Part shown: piece by piece, positions 1-7,652 of the stretch
Layout of the letters: every line of letters starts with the position of its first letter
Position numbering within the stretch: position 1 is the first letter of the stretch
NCBI GenBank assembly: GCA_028691095.1
Contig: JAQUZZ010000003.1
Span: forward strand, 1-16,798
Direction of reading: 5' to 3'
From: Alistipes sp.
GTDB taxonomy: Bacteria > Bacteroidota > Bacteroidia > Bacteroidales > Rikenellaceae
DNA: 16,798 nt
Position numbers and translations under genes: made by a program
Notes under the pieces: model-generated
Database searches by the model: none
What the model was told of the DNA's origin: nothing
Seen by the model: the letters and a program-made list of their open reading frames with translations, nothing else

Positions 1-57
1 GGTGAGGTTGGTCGGAAAGTTTTTCAATATCTTAATGTATTGGTAAACATAAAGATA

Positions 58-65
58 CAAAATTA
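58..65 (-). promoter_or_regulatory. possible -7 promoter box for a gene beyond the left edge
   Basis: Read on the minus strand this is TAATTTTG, an exact match to the Bacteroidota -7 consensus TAnnTTTG. It points left, out of the window, and no clear -33 TTTG lies at the right distance. A 13-base inverted repeat, ACTGAT-G-ATCAGT at 80-92, sits just upstream and could be an operator. The rest of 1-173 shows no gene and no convincing terminator for the YitT-family gene that ends at 174. Confidence 0.3.
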
Positions 66-173
66 AATCCAATTAAACAACTGATGATCAGTATTGTAAA
101 CCAAATATTTTTAAACAGACTCTTATATTAGGTTTCGGCATGGAGCCCTGGGGTCGGCGCGTCGAGATGCGGG

Positions 174-1067
174 TTACTTCTTTAACGCCTCAAAGCCTCG
201 TCCGTAGACCCCCATGACATTACCCAAGGTCATGAATGCGTCGGGATCTATTTGTTTAATCAGTCGGAATAGAACGCCGATTTCATATTTCCGGCAGACG
301 ACCATCACAATCTGGGTGGGTTGGTGGGTGTACCATCCCATGCCGTCGATCAGGGTGACCCCGCGGTGCATCTCCGACGAGATCATCTCGGCGATCTCTT
401 CGTATCGTTTGGAGATAATCATAATCTGTGCCGATTGCCGATTGCCCGCCATCACCGCATCGACGGTGTATCCCGAGACGGCCACCATCACACCTCCGTA
501 AATCACGGTCGACACATTCTTGAAGACAAAGATGGAGCATCCGATGATAATCAGGTCGCACAACATGATGACGCGACCGTAGCTGATCGTCTTGTATTTA
601 TTGACGAGCATTGCCACAATATCGGTTCCTCCGGTGCTTCCTCCTTGGGTAAAGCAGATGCCGATACCGGCTCCGGCAAAGGCTCCACCCAAGATCACGG
701 AGAGGAGTTTGTCGTCGGCCAGACCCAAGATGTTCTCCGGAATGGAGTTCTGCATGATGGACATCACCACCGAGATCCAGACAATGGCATAGAGGGTCTT
801 GGCTCCGAAGCGCACCCCGATCAGAAACGACCCCAAGCCGATGAGCACGGCGTTGAGCACCAGAAACGAGAGACCTAAGGGGATGCCTCCGTTAGGGCCT
901 CCGGTGGCATAGTAGATGATCATGCCCAAACCGCTGATTCCCCCACCGATGACGTCGGCGGGCATCAGGATTCCTGTCCAAGCAAAGAAGAAAAGCATCA
1001 ATCCTGCCGAGATAATTACATACTCTCTCAGGGTTTTGGTAAGCGAAACAGGATATTTTTGTTTCAT
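174..1067 (-). CDS. YitT family membrane protein (DUF161 and DUF2179 domains)
   Basis: A 297-residue integral membrane protein of the YitT/YqfU family, whose function is poorly defined. The N-terminal two thirds have about five or six hydrophobic segments and the family hallmark GGSTGGTDIVAMLVNKY in the middle. The last 80 or so residues (from about ISKRYEEIAEMI) form the soluble DUF2179 domain. I chose the ATG at 1067 (MKQKYPVS) because homologues begin with a short basic stretch before the first membrane segment; the frame stays open to 1163, but the extra 32 residues are lysine-rich and do not look like family sequence. The gene is alone on this strand and divergent from priA. A -7-like box and a 14-base palindrome lie just upstream. 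Family assignment is firm; substrate or role is unknown. Confidence 0.9.
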   Translation of the reverse strand: MKQKYPVSLTKTLREYVIISAGLMLFFFAWTGILMPADVIGGGISGLGMIIYYATGGPNGGIPLGLSFLVLNAVLIGLGSFLIGVRFGAKTLYAIVWISVVMSIMQNSIPENILGLADDKLLSVILGGAFAGAGIGICFTQGGSTGGTDIVAMLVNKYKTISYGRVIMLCDLIIIGCSIFVFKNVSTVIYGGVMVAVSGYTVDAVMAGNRQSAQIMIISKRYEEIAEMISSEMHRGVTLIDGMGWYTHQPTQIVMVVCRKYEIGVLFRLIKQIDPDAFMTLGNVMGVYGRGFEALKK

Positions 1068-1103
1068 AGCGTTATACGCAAATAGAGATCCTTTTTCAAT
1101 GAG

Positions 1104-1117
1104 GGAACGATCGTTCC
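1104..1117. promoter_or_regulatory. perfect 14-base palindrome between promoter and YitT start
   Basis: GGAACGATCGTTCC reads the same on both strands. It lies just downstream of the possible start site for the YitT-family gene, where a bound repressor would block transcription. It could be an operator, but no regulator gene is adjacent, so this is inference from position and symmetry. Confidence 0.35.
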
Positions 1118-1132
1118 GTAGCTTTTTGCAAA

Positions 1133-1164
1133 CAAATATGGTTTTTTTTTCTGAAAGGATCAAG
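1133..1164 (-). promoter_or_regulatory. possible promoter of the YitT-family gene
   Basis: On the minus strand a CTTG (1161-1164) is followed after 20 bases by CATATTTG (1133-1140). This is one base off the Bacteroidota -7 consensus TAnnTTTG, with normal spacing to a -33-like TTG. Transcription would start near 1126-1129 and give a leader of about 60 bases before the ATG at 1067. Confidence 0.4.
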
Positions 1165-1178
1165 ATTTTGAGGAAGAA

Positions 1179-1273
1179 ATGAAGTAATCCTAAAGAATTA
1201 TTAAGCCCTTCGGTTACGTCATATTATTGATATACAGATGCGTCTATTATCCATAAATCGCATGCGGTGCTTA
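1179..1273 (+). repeat. 95-base direct repeat, copy A
   Basis: Aligns without gaps to 1464-1558, with 71 of 95 positions identical by hand count. It opens with ATGAAGTAAT shared exactly, has a perfectly shared 17-base core TTGATATACAGATGCGT (1227-1243), and ends in shared GTGCTTA. Most differences after the core are transitions. An ATGCG/CGCAT pairing can be drawn around a 16-base loop inside this copy. No transposase, target duplication or known repeat family is evident. Confidence 0.75.
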
Positions 1274-1313
1274 TGAAAAATACGAAGTGGGGAGGCTTGC
1301 TGTGAAAAAAGTG

Positions 1314-1321
1314 TACTTTTG
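1314..1321 (+). promoter_or_regulatory. possible -7 promoter box before priA
   Basis: TACTTTTG matches TAnnTTTG exactly, but the nearest upstream TTG (1297-1299) is only 14 bases away, so the -33 element is poor. A transcript from here would carry about 250 untranslated bases before priA, including a CGGCTC/GAGCCG pairing (1346-1351 with 1368-1373) and repeat copy B. No gene is seen between 1068 and 1574. Confidence 0.35.
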
Positions 1322-1463
1322 TTTGGAGGAAGGGAGGGCGTCGGCCGGCTCTTTGTCGTCGCTGAGGGAGCCGAATCCGCACGTTGCATGACGGATGGGT
1401 ACGATGGATTGGTAAACACTCCCTTCTCCTGCCTCGCGTCCTATTGTGGGGAGGCTCAATCTT

Positions 1464-1558
1464 ATGAAGTAATCCCCGAAAAAGATTGAACCCTCCCATC
1501 ACGGCATCTACTTGATATACAGATGCGTTTATTGCCCATAGATTGTACGCTGTGCTTA
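1464..1558 (+). repeat. 95-base direct repeat, copy B
   Basis: Second copy of the element at 1179-1273, in the same orientation and exactly 285 bases away. The 17-base core is at 1512-1528. It ends 16 bases before the priA start codon, so it lies in the priA leader or promoter region. A separate 11-base match, GTGGGGAGGCT (1446-1456), repeats 1287-1297 but at a different offset, so the duplication was not one simple block. Confidence 0.75.
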
Positions 1559-1574
1559 AATCGTTTATAACTTG

Positions 1575-3857
1575 ATGGAAACCTCTTTGCCCTCCTCTGA
1601 GCTCTATGCCGAAGTGGTGTTGCCTTTGGCCACACCTCCGATGAGTTTTGTGGTGCCTGAGACGATGCGTGCGACGGTGCAGCCGGGGGTACAGGTGATG
1701 GTTCCTTTGGGCGAAGCGAAATATTATGGTGGGGTGGTGTTGCGTTTGACCGCCGAGCGTCCCCCCTATGCCCATTTGAGGGAGGTGTGGCGCGTGGTTG
1801 ATCCGCACCCCATCGTCTCCGTGGTGCGGTTGAGGCTGTGGCAGTGGATGGCGGCCTACTATATGTCTCCGTTGGGCATGGTGATGCGTGCCGCATTGCC
1901 TTCGGCTCTGAAGCCTGACGGCACGACGACCGCCGAGGTGCTCTCCCAGATCTATCAACTCCCGCGCGAGCGCGTGGTGTCGCTGCATCCTGCGATCTCC
2001 GGTGAGGCTCAGGTGGAGGCGGCGCGTACCCTGCTACGTCGAGCGAAGGGGCAACTCCAAGCCTTTGAGGAGTATATGCGTCTATCTTCCCCGATGGATT
2101 TTGCCCATCCGACCGAGGTGTTGCGGCAGGATTTGGGGGTCTCGACTCCCGTGTTGCGTAGCTTGTGCGAGCGGGAGATTCTCTGCTGCTCGGAGCGGGA
2201 GGTTGCGGTTTCTCATGCGGTACAGTGGAGTCGGATGCCCGATTTGTCCGAAGCGCAGCAGCGAGCTTACGAGGCGATTTCTGCGGCTTTTGCACGTCGA
2301 CAGACCGTCTTGCTGCATGGCGTGACGGGGAGCGGAAAGACCGAGATCTACATTCGACTGATGGCCGAGGCCTTGTCGCGCGGAGAGACGGTGCTCTATA
2401 TGTTGCCGGAGATTGCCTTGACTGCGCAGTTGATTGCGCGCATGGAGCACTACTTCGGAGCCGCGGTGACGGTCTACCATTCGGGGCTGAGTGCCGGACG
2501 TCGTGCCGAGGTTTATGCCCGCCTGAGCCGTTCCGAAGGGGCGCGATTGGTCTTGGGTGTGCGGTCGTCCGTGTTGCTGCCTTTGCCCCGCTTGGGATTG
2601 GTGGTGGTGGATGAGGAGCACGATTCCAGCTTCAAGCAGAGTGATATGACGCCTCGCTATCACGGACGCGATACGGCCTTGATGCTGGCCTCTTGGAGTG
2701 GAGCGCGTGTCGTGTTGGGTAGTGCCACGCCCAGTCTCGATTCGTATCGGAATGCGCAGATCGGGAAATACGCCTTGGTGGTGCTCTCCGAGCGGTATGG
2801 CGGGGTGCAGTTGCCGCAGGTGATTGTGTCGGACACCTTGCAGGCGGCACGACGCGGCGAGAAGCGGTCGCATTTCAATAAAGCGCTGTTGGATCGGATG
2901 GCACAAACCTTGGCGCGAGGCGAGCAGGTGATGCTCTTTCAAAATCGGCGCGGTTTCTCCCCCTATGTCGAGTGTGGGCATTGCGGTTGGACGGGACGAT
3001 GTCCGGAGTGCAATGTGACCCTGACCTACCACAAACAGCAAGGCGAGTTGCGTTGCCACTATTGCGGTTACCATATTCCGTTGCCCGCGCTCTGCCCCTC
3101 CTGCGGAACCGGGACCCTCGACCCGAAGGGTTTTGGCACCGAGAAGATCGAGGAGGAGTTGGCGCAGCTCTTTCCGGAGGCGGTAATCGGCCGGTTGGAT
3201 GCCGACACCACCCGATCGTCGCGCAACTATTTGCGCATTGTAGAGGATTTCTCCGCCCACAAGATGGATATTTTGGTGGGAACGCAACTCATCACCAAAG
3301 GATTCGATTTTGAGGGGGTCTCTCTGGTGGGAATCCTCAATGCCGATAATCTGTTGAATTATCCGGACTTTCGAGCCTCTGAGCGCGCGTTTCAGTTGAT
3401 GATGCAGGTGGGGGGACGCGCCGGACGACGTGCGCGTCAGGGAACCGTGGTCATCCAAACGGCACAGCCGACCCATCCGGTGATCTGTCAGGTGCGTGAG
3501 AGCGATTTCGAGGCGATGGTGCGTTCGCAATTTGCCGAGCGGGAGGCTTTCGATTATCCTCCGTTTTCTCGTTTGATTCTCTTGACGTTGCGTCATCGCG
3601 ATCCGGAGAAGTTGCGACAGGCTGCCGATTATTTCGGAAAGTTGGGACGTCAGCGATTCGGCCGAAGATGCTTGGGCCCCGAACCGCCCCCTGTGGATCG
3701 AGTGCGCGGACTCTACCGCTTGCAGTTTCTCCTGAAATTCGAGCGGACGTTGCCGTCGGCCACGGTCAAGCAGGAGTTGTTGCGACTGCTCTCCATGCTG
3801 CATGCCCACGCTCCCTTCCGCAGTGTGGAGTGGGTGGCCGATGTGGATCCGCAATAG
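1575..3857 (+). CDS. priA: primosomal protein N' (replication restart helicase PriA)
   Basis: A 760-residue superfamily 2 DNA helicase that recognises stalled forks and D-loops and reloads the replicative helicase. The DNA-binding N-terminal part covers about residues 1-220. Walker A GVTGSGKTEIY begins near residue 249 and Walker B DEEH is at 346-349. The zinc region starts near 467, with ECGHC, CPEC, CHYC and CPSC pairs supplying eight cysteines, as in the family. The helicase C-terminal motifs follow: GTQLITKGFDFEGV, then QVGGRAGR. Length is within the normal PriA range. The ATG at 1575 is used; a TTG directly before it is also in frame. comF follows 91 bases downstream on the same strand, a pairing seen in other Bacteroidota. 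No damage is visible. Confidence 0.97.
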   Translation: METSLPSSELYAEVVLPLATPPMSFVVPETMRATVQPGVQVMVPLGEAKYYGGVVLRLTAERPPYAHLREVWRVVDPHPIVSVVRLRLWQWMAAYYMSPLGMVMRAALPSALKPDGTTTAEVLSQIYQLPRERVVSLHPAISGEAQVEAARTLLRRAKGQLQAFEEYMRLSSPMDFAHPTEVLRQDLGVSTPVLRSLCEREILCCSEREVAVSHAVQWSRMPDLSEAQQRAYEAISAAFARRQTVLLHGVTGSGKTEIYIRLMAEALSRGETVLYMLPEIALTAQLIARMEHYFGAAVTVYHSGLSAGRRAEVYARLSRSEGARLVLGVRSSVLLPLPRLGLVVVDEEHDSSFKQSDMTPRYHGRDTALMLASWSGARVVLGSATPSLDSYRNAQIGKYALVVLSERYGGVQLPQVIVSDTLQAARRGEKRSHFNKALLDRMAQTLARGEQVMLFQNRRGFSPYVECGHCGWTGRCPECNVTLTYHKQQGELRCHYCGYHIPLPALCPSCGTGTLDPKGFGTEKIEEELAQLFPEAVIGRLDADTTRSSRNYLRIVEDFSAHKMDILVGTQLITKGFDFEGVSLVGILNADNLLNYPDFRASERAFQLMMQVGGRAGRRARQGTVVIQTAQPTHPVICQVRESDFEAMVRSQFAEREAFDYPPFSRLILLTLRHRDPEKLRQAADYFGKLGRQRFGRRCLGPEPPPVDRVRGLYRLQFLLKFERTLPSATVKQELLRLLSMLHAHAPFRSVEWVADVDPQ

Positions 3858-3948
3858 CCGGTAGCCGGCAAGAGGAAGACCTCGCACGTCAAACATACGC
3901 ACAGCGTGCTATTTGTTGGCAATAAACTCATCCGTAACTCCGCTTCTT

Positions 3949-4695
3949 ATGCCCATAAACTCCATCCTCTATCCCTTCCGAGAGTTGTTGCATCTTTTCT
4001 TTCCGGAGCGATGCCCGGCTTGCGGAGGCGTATTGCCTGAGGGGGTGCGCTTCCTCTGTCCCCACTGTCAGTGGGATATGCCGTTGACCGGATATAGCAT
4101 ACGCCACGACAACCCCGTGGCGCGAAAGTTCTGGGGTCAAATCCCCGTTGAGGAGGCAACGTCGCTCTTGTTCTTCTCCTCTCACAGTCGATACCGCACC
4201 TTGATCCACGGCTTCAAATATTATGGGCAGTGGCGGAGTGCCTTGCAGTTGGGGGAGATGCTGGGACGCGACCTGCATCAGAGCGGACGATACGACACGG
4301 TGGATCGGGTGATTCCCATTCCGCTGCATCGTCGCAGATTGTGGTACAGAGGGTACAACCAATCGGAGTATTTGGCGCAAGGGGTGGCGCGCATACTGGC
4401 GGTGCCGGTGTAGACCCATTGTGTGCTTCGTGCCGTTCACAACCGCGCTCAGGCTACCACCTCCAATCGGGAAGATCGTTGGCGTAATGTGTCGGGGATC
4501 TTTGCCGTGCGTCACCCCGAACGCATTGCGGGGAGGCACCTCTTGTTGGTGGATGATGTCTTGACTACCGGAGCTACCTTGGTGGCTTGTGCCGAGGCGA
4601 TTCAACGTGCCGTGCCTTCGTGTCGCATTAGCATCGCCACTCTTTCGGTCTCGGCCTATGAACTCTTCGGAGGGCGAGGAAAGGGGGGCTTGTAG
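3949..4695 (+). pseudogene. comF: comF-like phosphoribosyltransferase broken by an in-frame TAG
   Basis: ComF/GntX-family protein, linked elsewhere to DNA uptake and possibly to PriA. The first part begins at ATG 3949 and has the expected zinc-binding CPAC and CPHC pairs, then the conserved IPIPLHRRRLWYRGYNQSEYLA. A TAG at 4411-4413 stops it after 154 residues (ILAVPV-stop). The same frame continues without a shift as THCVLRAVHNRAQATT through the PRPP-binding loop LLLVDDVLTTGATL to a normal TAG at 4693-4695. Upstream and downstream halves are both intact, so one base change explains the break; GAG (Glu) to TAG is the simplest guess. TAG is a genuine stop here, since priA, galE and the methyltransferase end in it. 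The truncated product lacks the catalytic motif. Restart at the GTG at 4423 is possible but would make only a fragment. A sequencing error cannot be excluded. Confidence 0.9.
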
Positions 4696-4757
4696 AGGGG
4701 ACTCTCTTTGAGAAATCTTTCGATTTCAAATCCGTGAAAATCAGTTACGTTAATGAG

Positions 4758-4785
4758 GTACGACTTCGTCTTGCTTACGTCGTAC
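4758..4785. terminator. possible bidirectional terminator hairpin
   Basis: Inverted repeat GTACGAC (4758-4764) and GTCGTAC (4779-4785) around a 14-base loop, lying between the convergent ends of comF and the LtaS-like gene. There is no good T-run on either side, so its activity is uncertain. Confidence 0.4.
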
Positions 4786-4797
4786 TCTCGTTTAGAT

Positions 4798-6786
4798 TTA
4801 GGGGCGAGATAGGGAGTCTGGCATACGGAAATCACCCCGCTCGACGTGCTCGTAGTATTGTTGGATTCGCGCTTTGAAGCGACGATCTATGCGTTCGATC
4901 TGAGGCGACGGCGTGCCCGACAGGTCGCGTTGTTGCAGCGTGTCGGTGCGGGCGTAGGCCGACAGAATTCGGTCGCCGTCGGAGTAGAGCACCATCGAGT
5001 CGGTGAGGACTTGGTAGTTCTCGTTCATGAAATTGACCGCGAGGGGTTCTGCGGGGTCCGGATCCAGAAGGTTGCGACCGAAGGCGAAGAAGGGCTTGGG
5101 GTACCCCATGGCGCTCAGCAGGGTGGGCATGATGTCGATTTGACTCGCCACGGAGGTGTATTCGCCGCGTAGCGAGTGGTCGGGGGCGTAGAAGAGGCAG
5201 AGGATGTGACTGTTGCCGGTGGGGGTCTTTGTTTTCGGTGCAAAGGTCTCGGAGGAGACGTGGTCGGCGACAAAGACAAACAGGGTGTGCGCAAACCAAG
5301 CCTCCTTGCGGGCACGCTCCATGAAGTGACGCAGTGCCATGTCGGTATAGGCAATACCCTTGTGGATCTTGGTTTTTCCCTGAGGCAGCAGGTCGGCATA
5401 GAGAGCGGGGACGACAAACGGATGGTGGGAGGTGAGGGTGAAGGCCGAGGCAAAGAAGGGCTCGGGCGTCTCGGTGAGCATCTCACACATATATTGCAGG
5501 AAGGGTTCGTCCCAGATGCCCCAGTATCCGTCAAAATCACCCTCTCCGTGACGTTGTTCGTAGTCCTCACGGCTGTAATAGTGTTCGACTCCGGTTTGAG
5601 CCGCATAGGCACCGAAGCCCATGGAGCCTCGACTCGATCCGTTGAAGAAGGAGGTGTGATACCCTTCGCGCTTGAGCAGGGTCGGCAACCCCTCCATCGG
5701 AGCAATCGCCTGAGGCAACAGTACAAAGGGGGTGCGATAGGAGGGGATAGAGGCGAGCACGGAGGGCAACGCCTCGATGGATTTGTGGCCGTTGGCAAAG
5801 GCATTGCGGCAGTAGAACCCCTCACGCATCAGCGAATCGAGAAAGGGGGTGTAGCCCGCACCGTCGGGGTAGAGGTCGGGGTTGAGGAGTGCGGAGTGTT
5901 CGCTACTGAAACTCTCCAAGATCAGTACCACGACATTATACGGTTTGTACGAAGGGCGATTGGCCGAGGGGAAATGATAGGGGGTGTAGAGCGAATCGAG
6001 GGTTGCGGAATCGAAGTATTTCGTGTAGGAGAGTCTCCCGTTCTCGATGGTGCGCAAGATGCAGAACGGGTTGCTCAGAATCAGATTGGCCTTCTGAGGG
6101 GATGTAGTGTAGAGCGTGGCATTGCTCAGGGTGATCGGGCGAGTCTGGCGACTGAAGCCTCCGCGAATGCCTCCGAGGGTCAAGGCGATGGCCAACAGCA
6201 ATGCCGGAAGATGCAGTAACGTATAGCGGACGTTGGATCGGATGCGAGACGGGCGCACACGGATCTTCCGATAACCCCACACGATCAGTCCGATCAGACA
6301 GAGGGCGAAGAGCAGAAGATCCCAATTCTCACGAAGAGCCTCCCCGAGTACGGTTCCTGTGTTGTCGTTCTGTTGCAGGTAGGAGAACTCGTCGGCGGTG
6401 AAGCGTTTCTTGGCGTAGTGGTAGTAGACGCTATCCGAGAGGTTGACCATCAACGCCAAGGCATTGGTGATGATGAAGAGCCCGAAGAGCATACGTTGGT
6501 AGCCTCGACCCTCTCGAAATCGAAAGGGAAGCAGCGAGAGCAGGATAAATAACGCATTGATATAGAGGATCGACACGGTGTCGAAGACCCATCCGCCATA
6601 GAGCAACGCCCCGATCTCGTCTCCGTGCAGTGCTCCGATTTCGGACTGATTGAGGATCCAGAAGACGCCACGACAGGCTCCCCAAGCCAGATAGAGCATT
6701 CCTAAACGGAGTGCCAGTGCCACGGCGGGGCAAAAGCCGGCGAAGGAGTGAGTCGGGGTTCGACGGTGCGAGGCGGTGCGTTTCAT
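4798..6786 (-). CDS. LtaS-like / sulfatase-superfamily membrane enzyme
   Basis: A 662-residue alkaline-phosphatase-superfamily protein. About five membrane segments fill residues 20-215, followed by a large extracytoplasmic catalytic domain. Metal and active-site motifs are visible: VVLILESFSSEH near residue 289, NGHKSIEAL near 336 where the serine sits at the LtaS nucleophile (Thr) position, SHHPF, and FVFVADHVSSE near 508. Known relatives transfer phosphoglycerol or phosphoethanolamine onto lipids or glycans, or hydrolyse sulfate esters. Gram-negative Bacteroidota lack lipoteichoic acid, so a headgroup transfer to an outer-membrane lipid or surface glycan is my guess. The ATG at 6786 overlaps the stop of the serine acetyltransferase gene (ATGA), so the two are translationally coupled. 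The frame is open further upstream, but that part lies inside the neighbour. This is the last gene of the operon. Confidence 0.85.
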   Translation of the reverse strand: MKRTASHRRTPTHSFAGFCPAVALALRLGMLYLAWGACRGVFWILNQSEIGALHGDEIGALLYGGWVFDTVSILYINALFILLSLLPFRFREGRGYQRMLFGLFIITNALALMVNLSDSVYYHYAKKRFTADEFSYLQQNDNTGTVLGEALRENWDLLLFALCLIGLIVWGYRKIRVRPSRIRSNVRYTLLHLPALLLAIALTLGGIRGGFSRQTRPITLSNATLYTTSPQKANLILSNPFCILRTIENGRLSYTKYFDSATLDSLYTPYHFPSANRPSYKPYNVVVLILESFSSEHSALLNPDLYPDGAGYTPFLDSLMREGFYCRNAFANGHKSIEALPSVLASIPSYRTPFVLLPQAIAPMEGLPTLLKREGYHTSFFNGSSRGSMGFGAYAAQTGVEHYYSREDYEQRHGEGDFDGYWGIWDEPFLQYMCEMLTETPEPFFASAFTLTSHHPFVVPALYADLLPQGKTKIHKGIAYTDMALRHFMERARKEAWFAHTLFVFVADHVSSETFAPKTKTPTGNSHILCLFYAPDHSLRGEYTSVASQIDIMPTLLSAMGYPKPFFAFGRNLLDPDPAEPLAVNFMNENYQVLTDSMVLYSDGDRILSAYARTDTLQQRDLSGTPSPQIERIDRRFKARIQQYYEHVERGDFRMPDSLSRP

Positions 6787-7604
6787 CGTTTGTTGCGTTT
6801 TCCTTTGATGACGATTTCGGGTTTGCAGTAGACCATGGAGTGGGGCGGAACCGACTCGGTGAGCCACACGTTACCGCCTACCACCGTATCGTGGCCGATG
6901 ACCGTTTCGCCACCCAGAATGGTGCTTCCGGCATAGATGATGACATTGTCCTCAATGGTCGGATGACGTCGTACGCCCGACAACTCTTTGTCGACAAAGG
7001 TTGCGCCGAGGGTGACCCCTTGGTAGATCTTGACATTCTTGCCGATGACCGTGGTCTCTCCGATGACGATGCCCGTTCCGTGGTCGATATAGAAATTAGC
7101 ACCGATCGTAGCGCCCGGGTGGAGGTCGATGCCGGTCTGACTGTGTGCATACTCCGCGATGACGCGCGGCAGCACGGGGATCTTCATCTGATAGAGCACG
7201 TGCGCCAACCGATAGACCATCACCGCATAGAAGCCCGGGTAGCAGAGGATGATCTCCTCGGTGCAGTAGGCCGCGGGGTCACAATTCTTATAGAGGTTGG
7301 CATCCTGCATCAGCCGCGTATAGATGAGCGGAATCTCCGAAAAGAAGCGTTCGGCCAGCTCTTCGCAGCAACAATCGGACTCGGTGCACAGCGGACGAAT
7401 GATCTCCAAAAAATCCTTTTGGAGATTCTCCCATTTCAGATCCATCTCTTTGAGCGAGATCCCTTTGCGATCCCTGACCGGAAACAAGAGATTGGTTAGG
7501 GTGTCCACAAAGCGACGGGCGGCCACCTGAGAGGGAACCTCTCGGTAGAAGACCTGCGTCATTTTGTAGAGACGGGAAGGGAAATTCTTGATGAAGTCAG
7601 CCAT
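6783..7604 (-). CDS. epsC: serine O-acetyltransferase, EpsC type
   Basis: A 273-residue enzyme that acetylates L-serine with acetyl-CoA to O-acetylserine, the precursor of cysteine. The N-terminal 140 residues are helical. The C-terminal half is a left-handed beta-helix of hexapeptide repeats, with the signature HSQTGIDLHPGATIGANFYIDHGTGIVIGET spread through it, then GVTLGA and RRHPTIEDNVIIYAG. The DHGTG aspartate-histidine pair matches the active site of CysE. The longer helical N-terminus and the PEIVIKG ending fit the EpsC subgroup common in Bacteroidota rather than classic CysE, though the reaction is expected to be the same. It lies 48 bases after the DUF4435 gene and overlaps the LtaS-like gene by 4 bases. 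No O-acetylserine sulfhydrylase gene is in the window. Confidence 0.92.
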   Translation of the reverse strand: MADFIKNFPSRLYKMTQVFYREVPSQVAARRFVDTLTNLLFPVRDRKGISLKEMDLKWENLQKDFLEIIRPLCTESDCCCEELAERFFSEIPLIYTRLMQDANLYKNCDPAAYCTEEIILCYPGFYAVMVYRLAHVLYQMKIPVLPRVIAEYAHSQTGIDLHPGATIGANFYIDHGTGIVIGETTVIGKNVKIYQGVTLGATFVDKELSGVRRHPTIEDNVIIYAGSTILGGETVIGHDTVVGGNVWLTESVPPHSMVYCKPEIVIKGKRNKR

Positions 7605-7652
7605 AATCAGGGTTTTTACGAAACACGTGATCCGTCGGGACGGGGAGTAGCC

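Noticed and set aside
1224..1988. Long minus-strand open frames across the repeat region and the start of priA
   Set aside because: They lie mostly antisense to priA, are rich in Arg, His and Pro as expected of shadow frames, and match no family. Both repeat copies fall in the same frame only because their offset (285) is a multiple of three.
2082..3902. 606-residue minus-strand open frame opposite priA
   Set aside because: It is fully antisense to a textbook priA and has low-complexity His/Arg/Gln composition. It is an artefact of high GC codon use.
4411..4413. Recoded TAG (amber reassignment or pyrrolysine) in comF
   Set aside because: TAG ends several intact genes in this window, including priA and galE, and no recoding element is visible after it. 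A plain nonsense change is simpler.
5176..6219. 347-residue plus-strand open frame opposite the LtaS-like gene
   Set aside because: Gly/Val/Glu-rich composition without any domain; antisense shadow of a well-supported gene.
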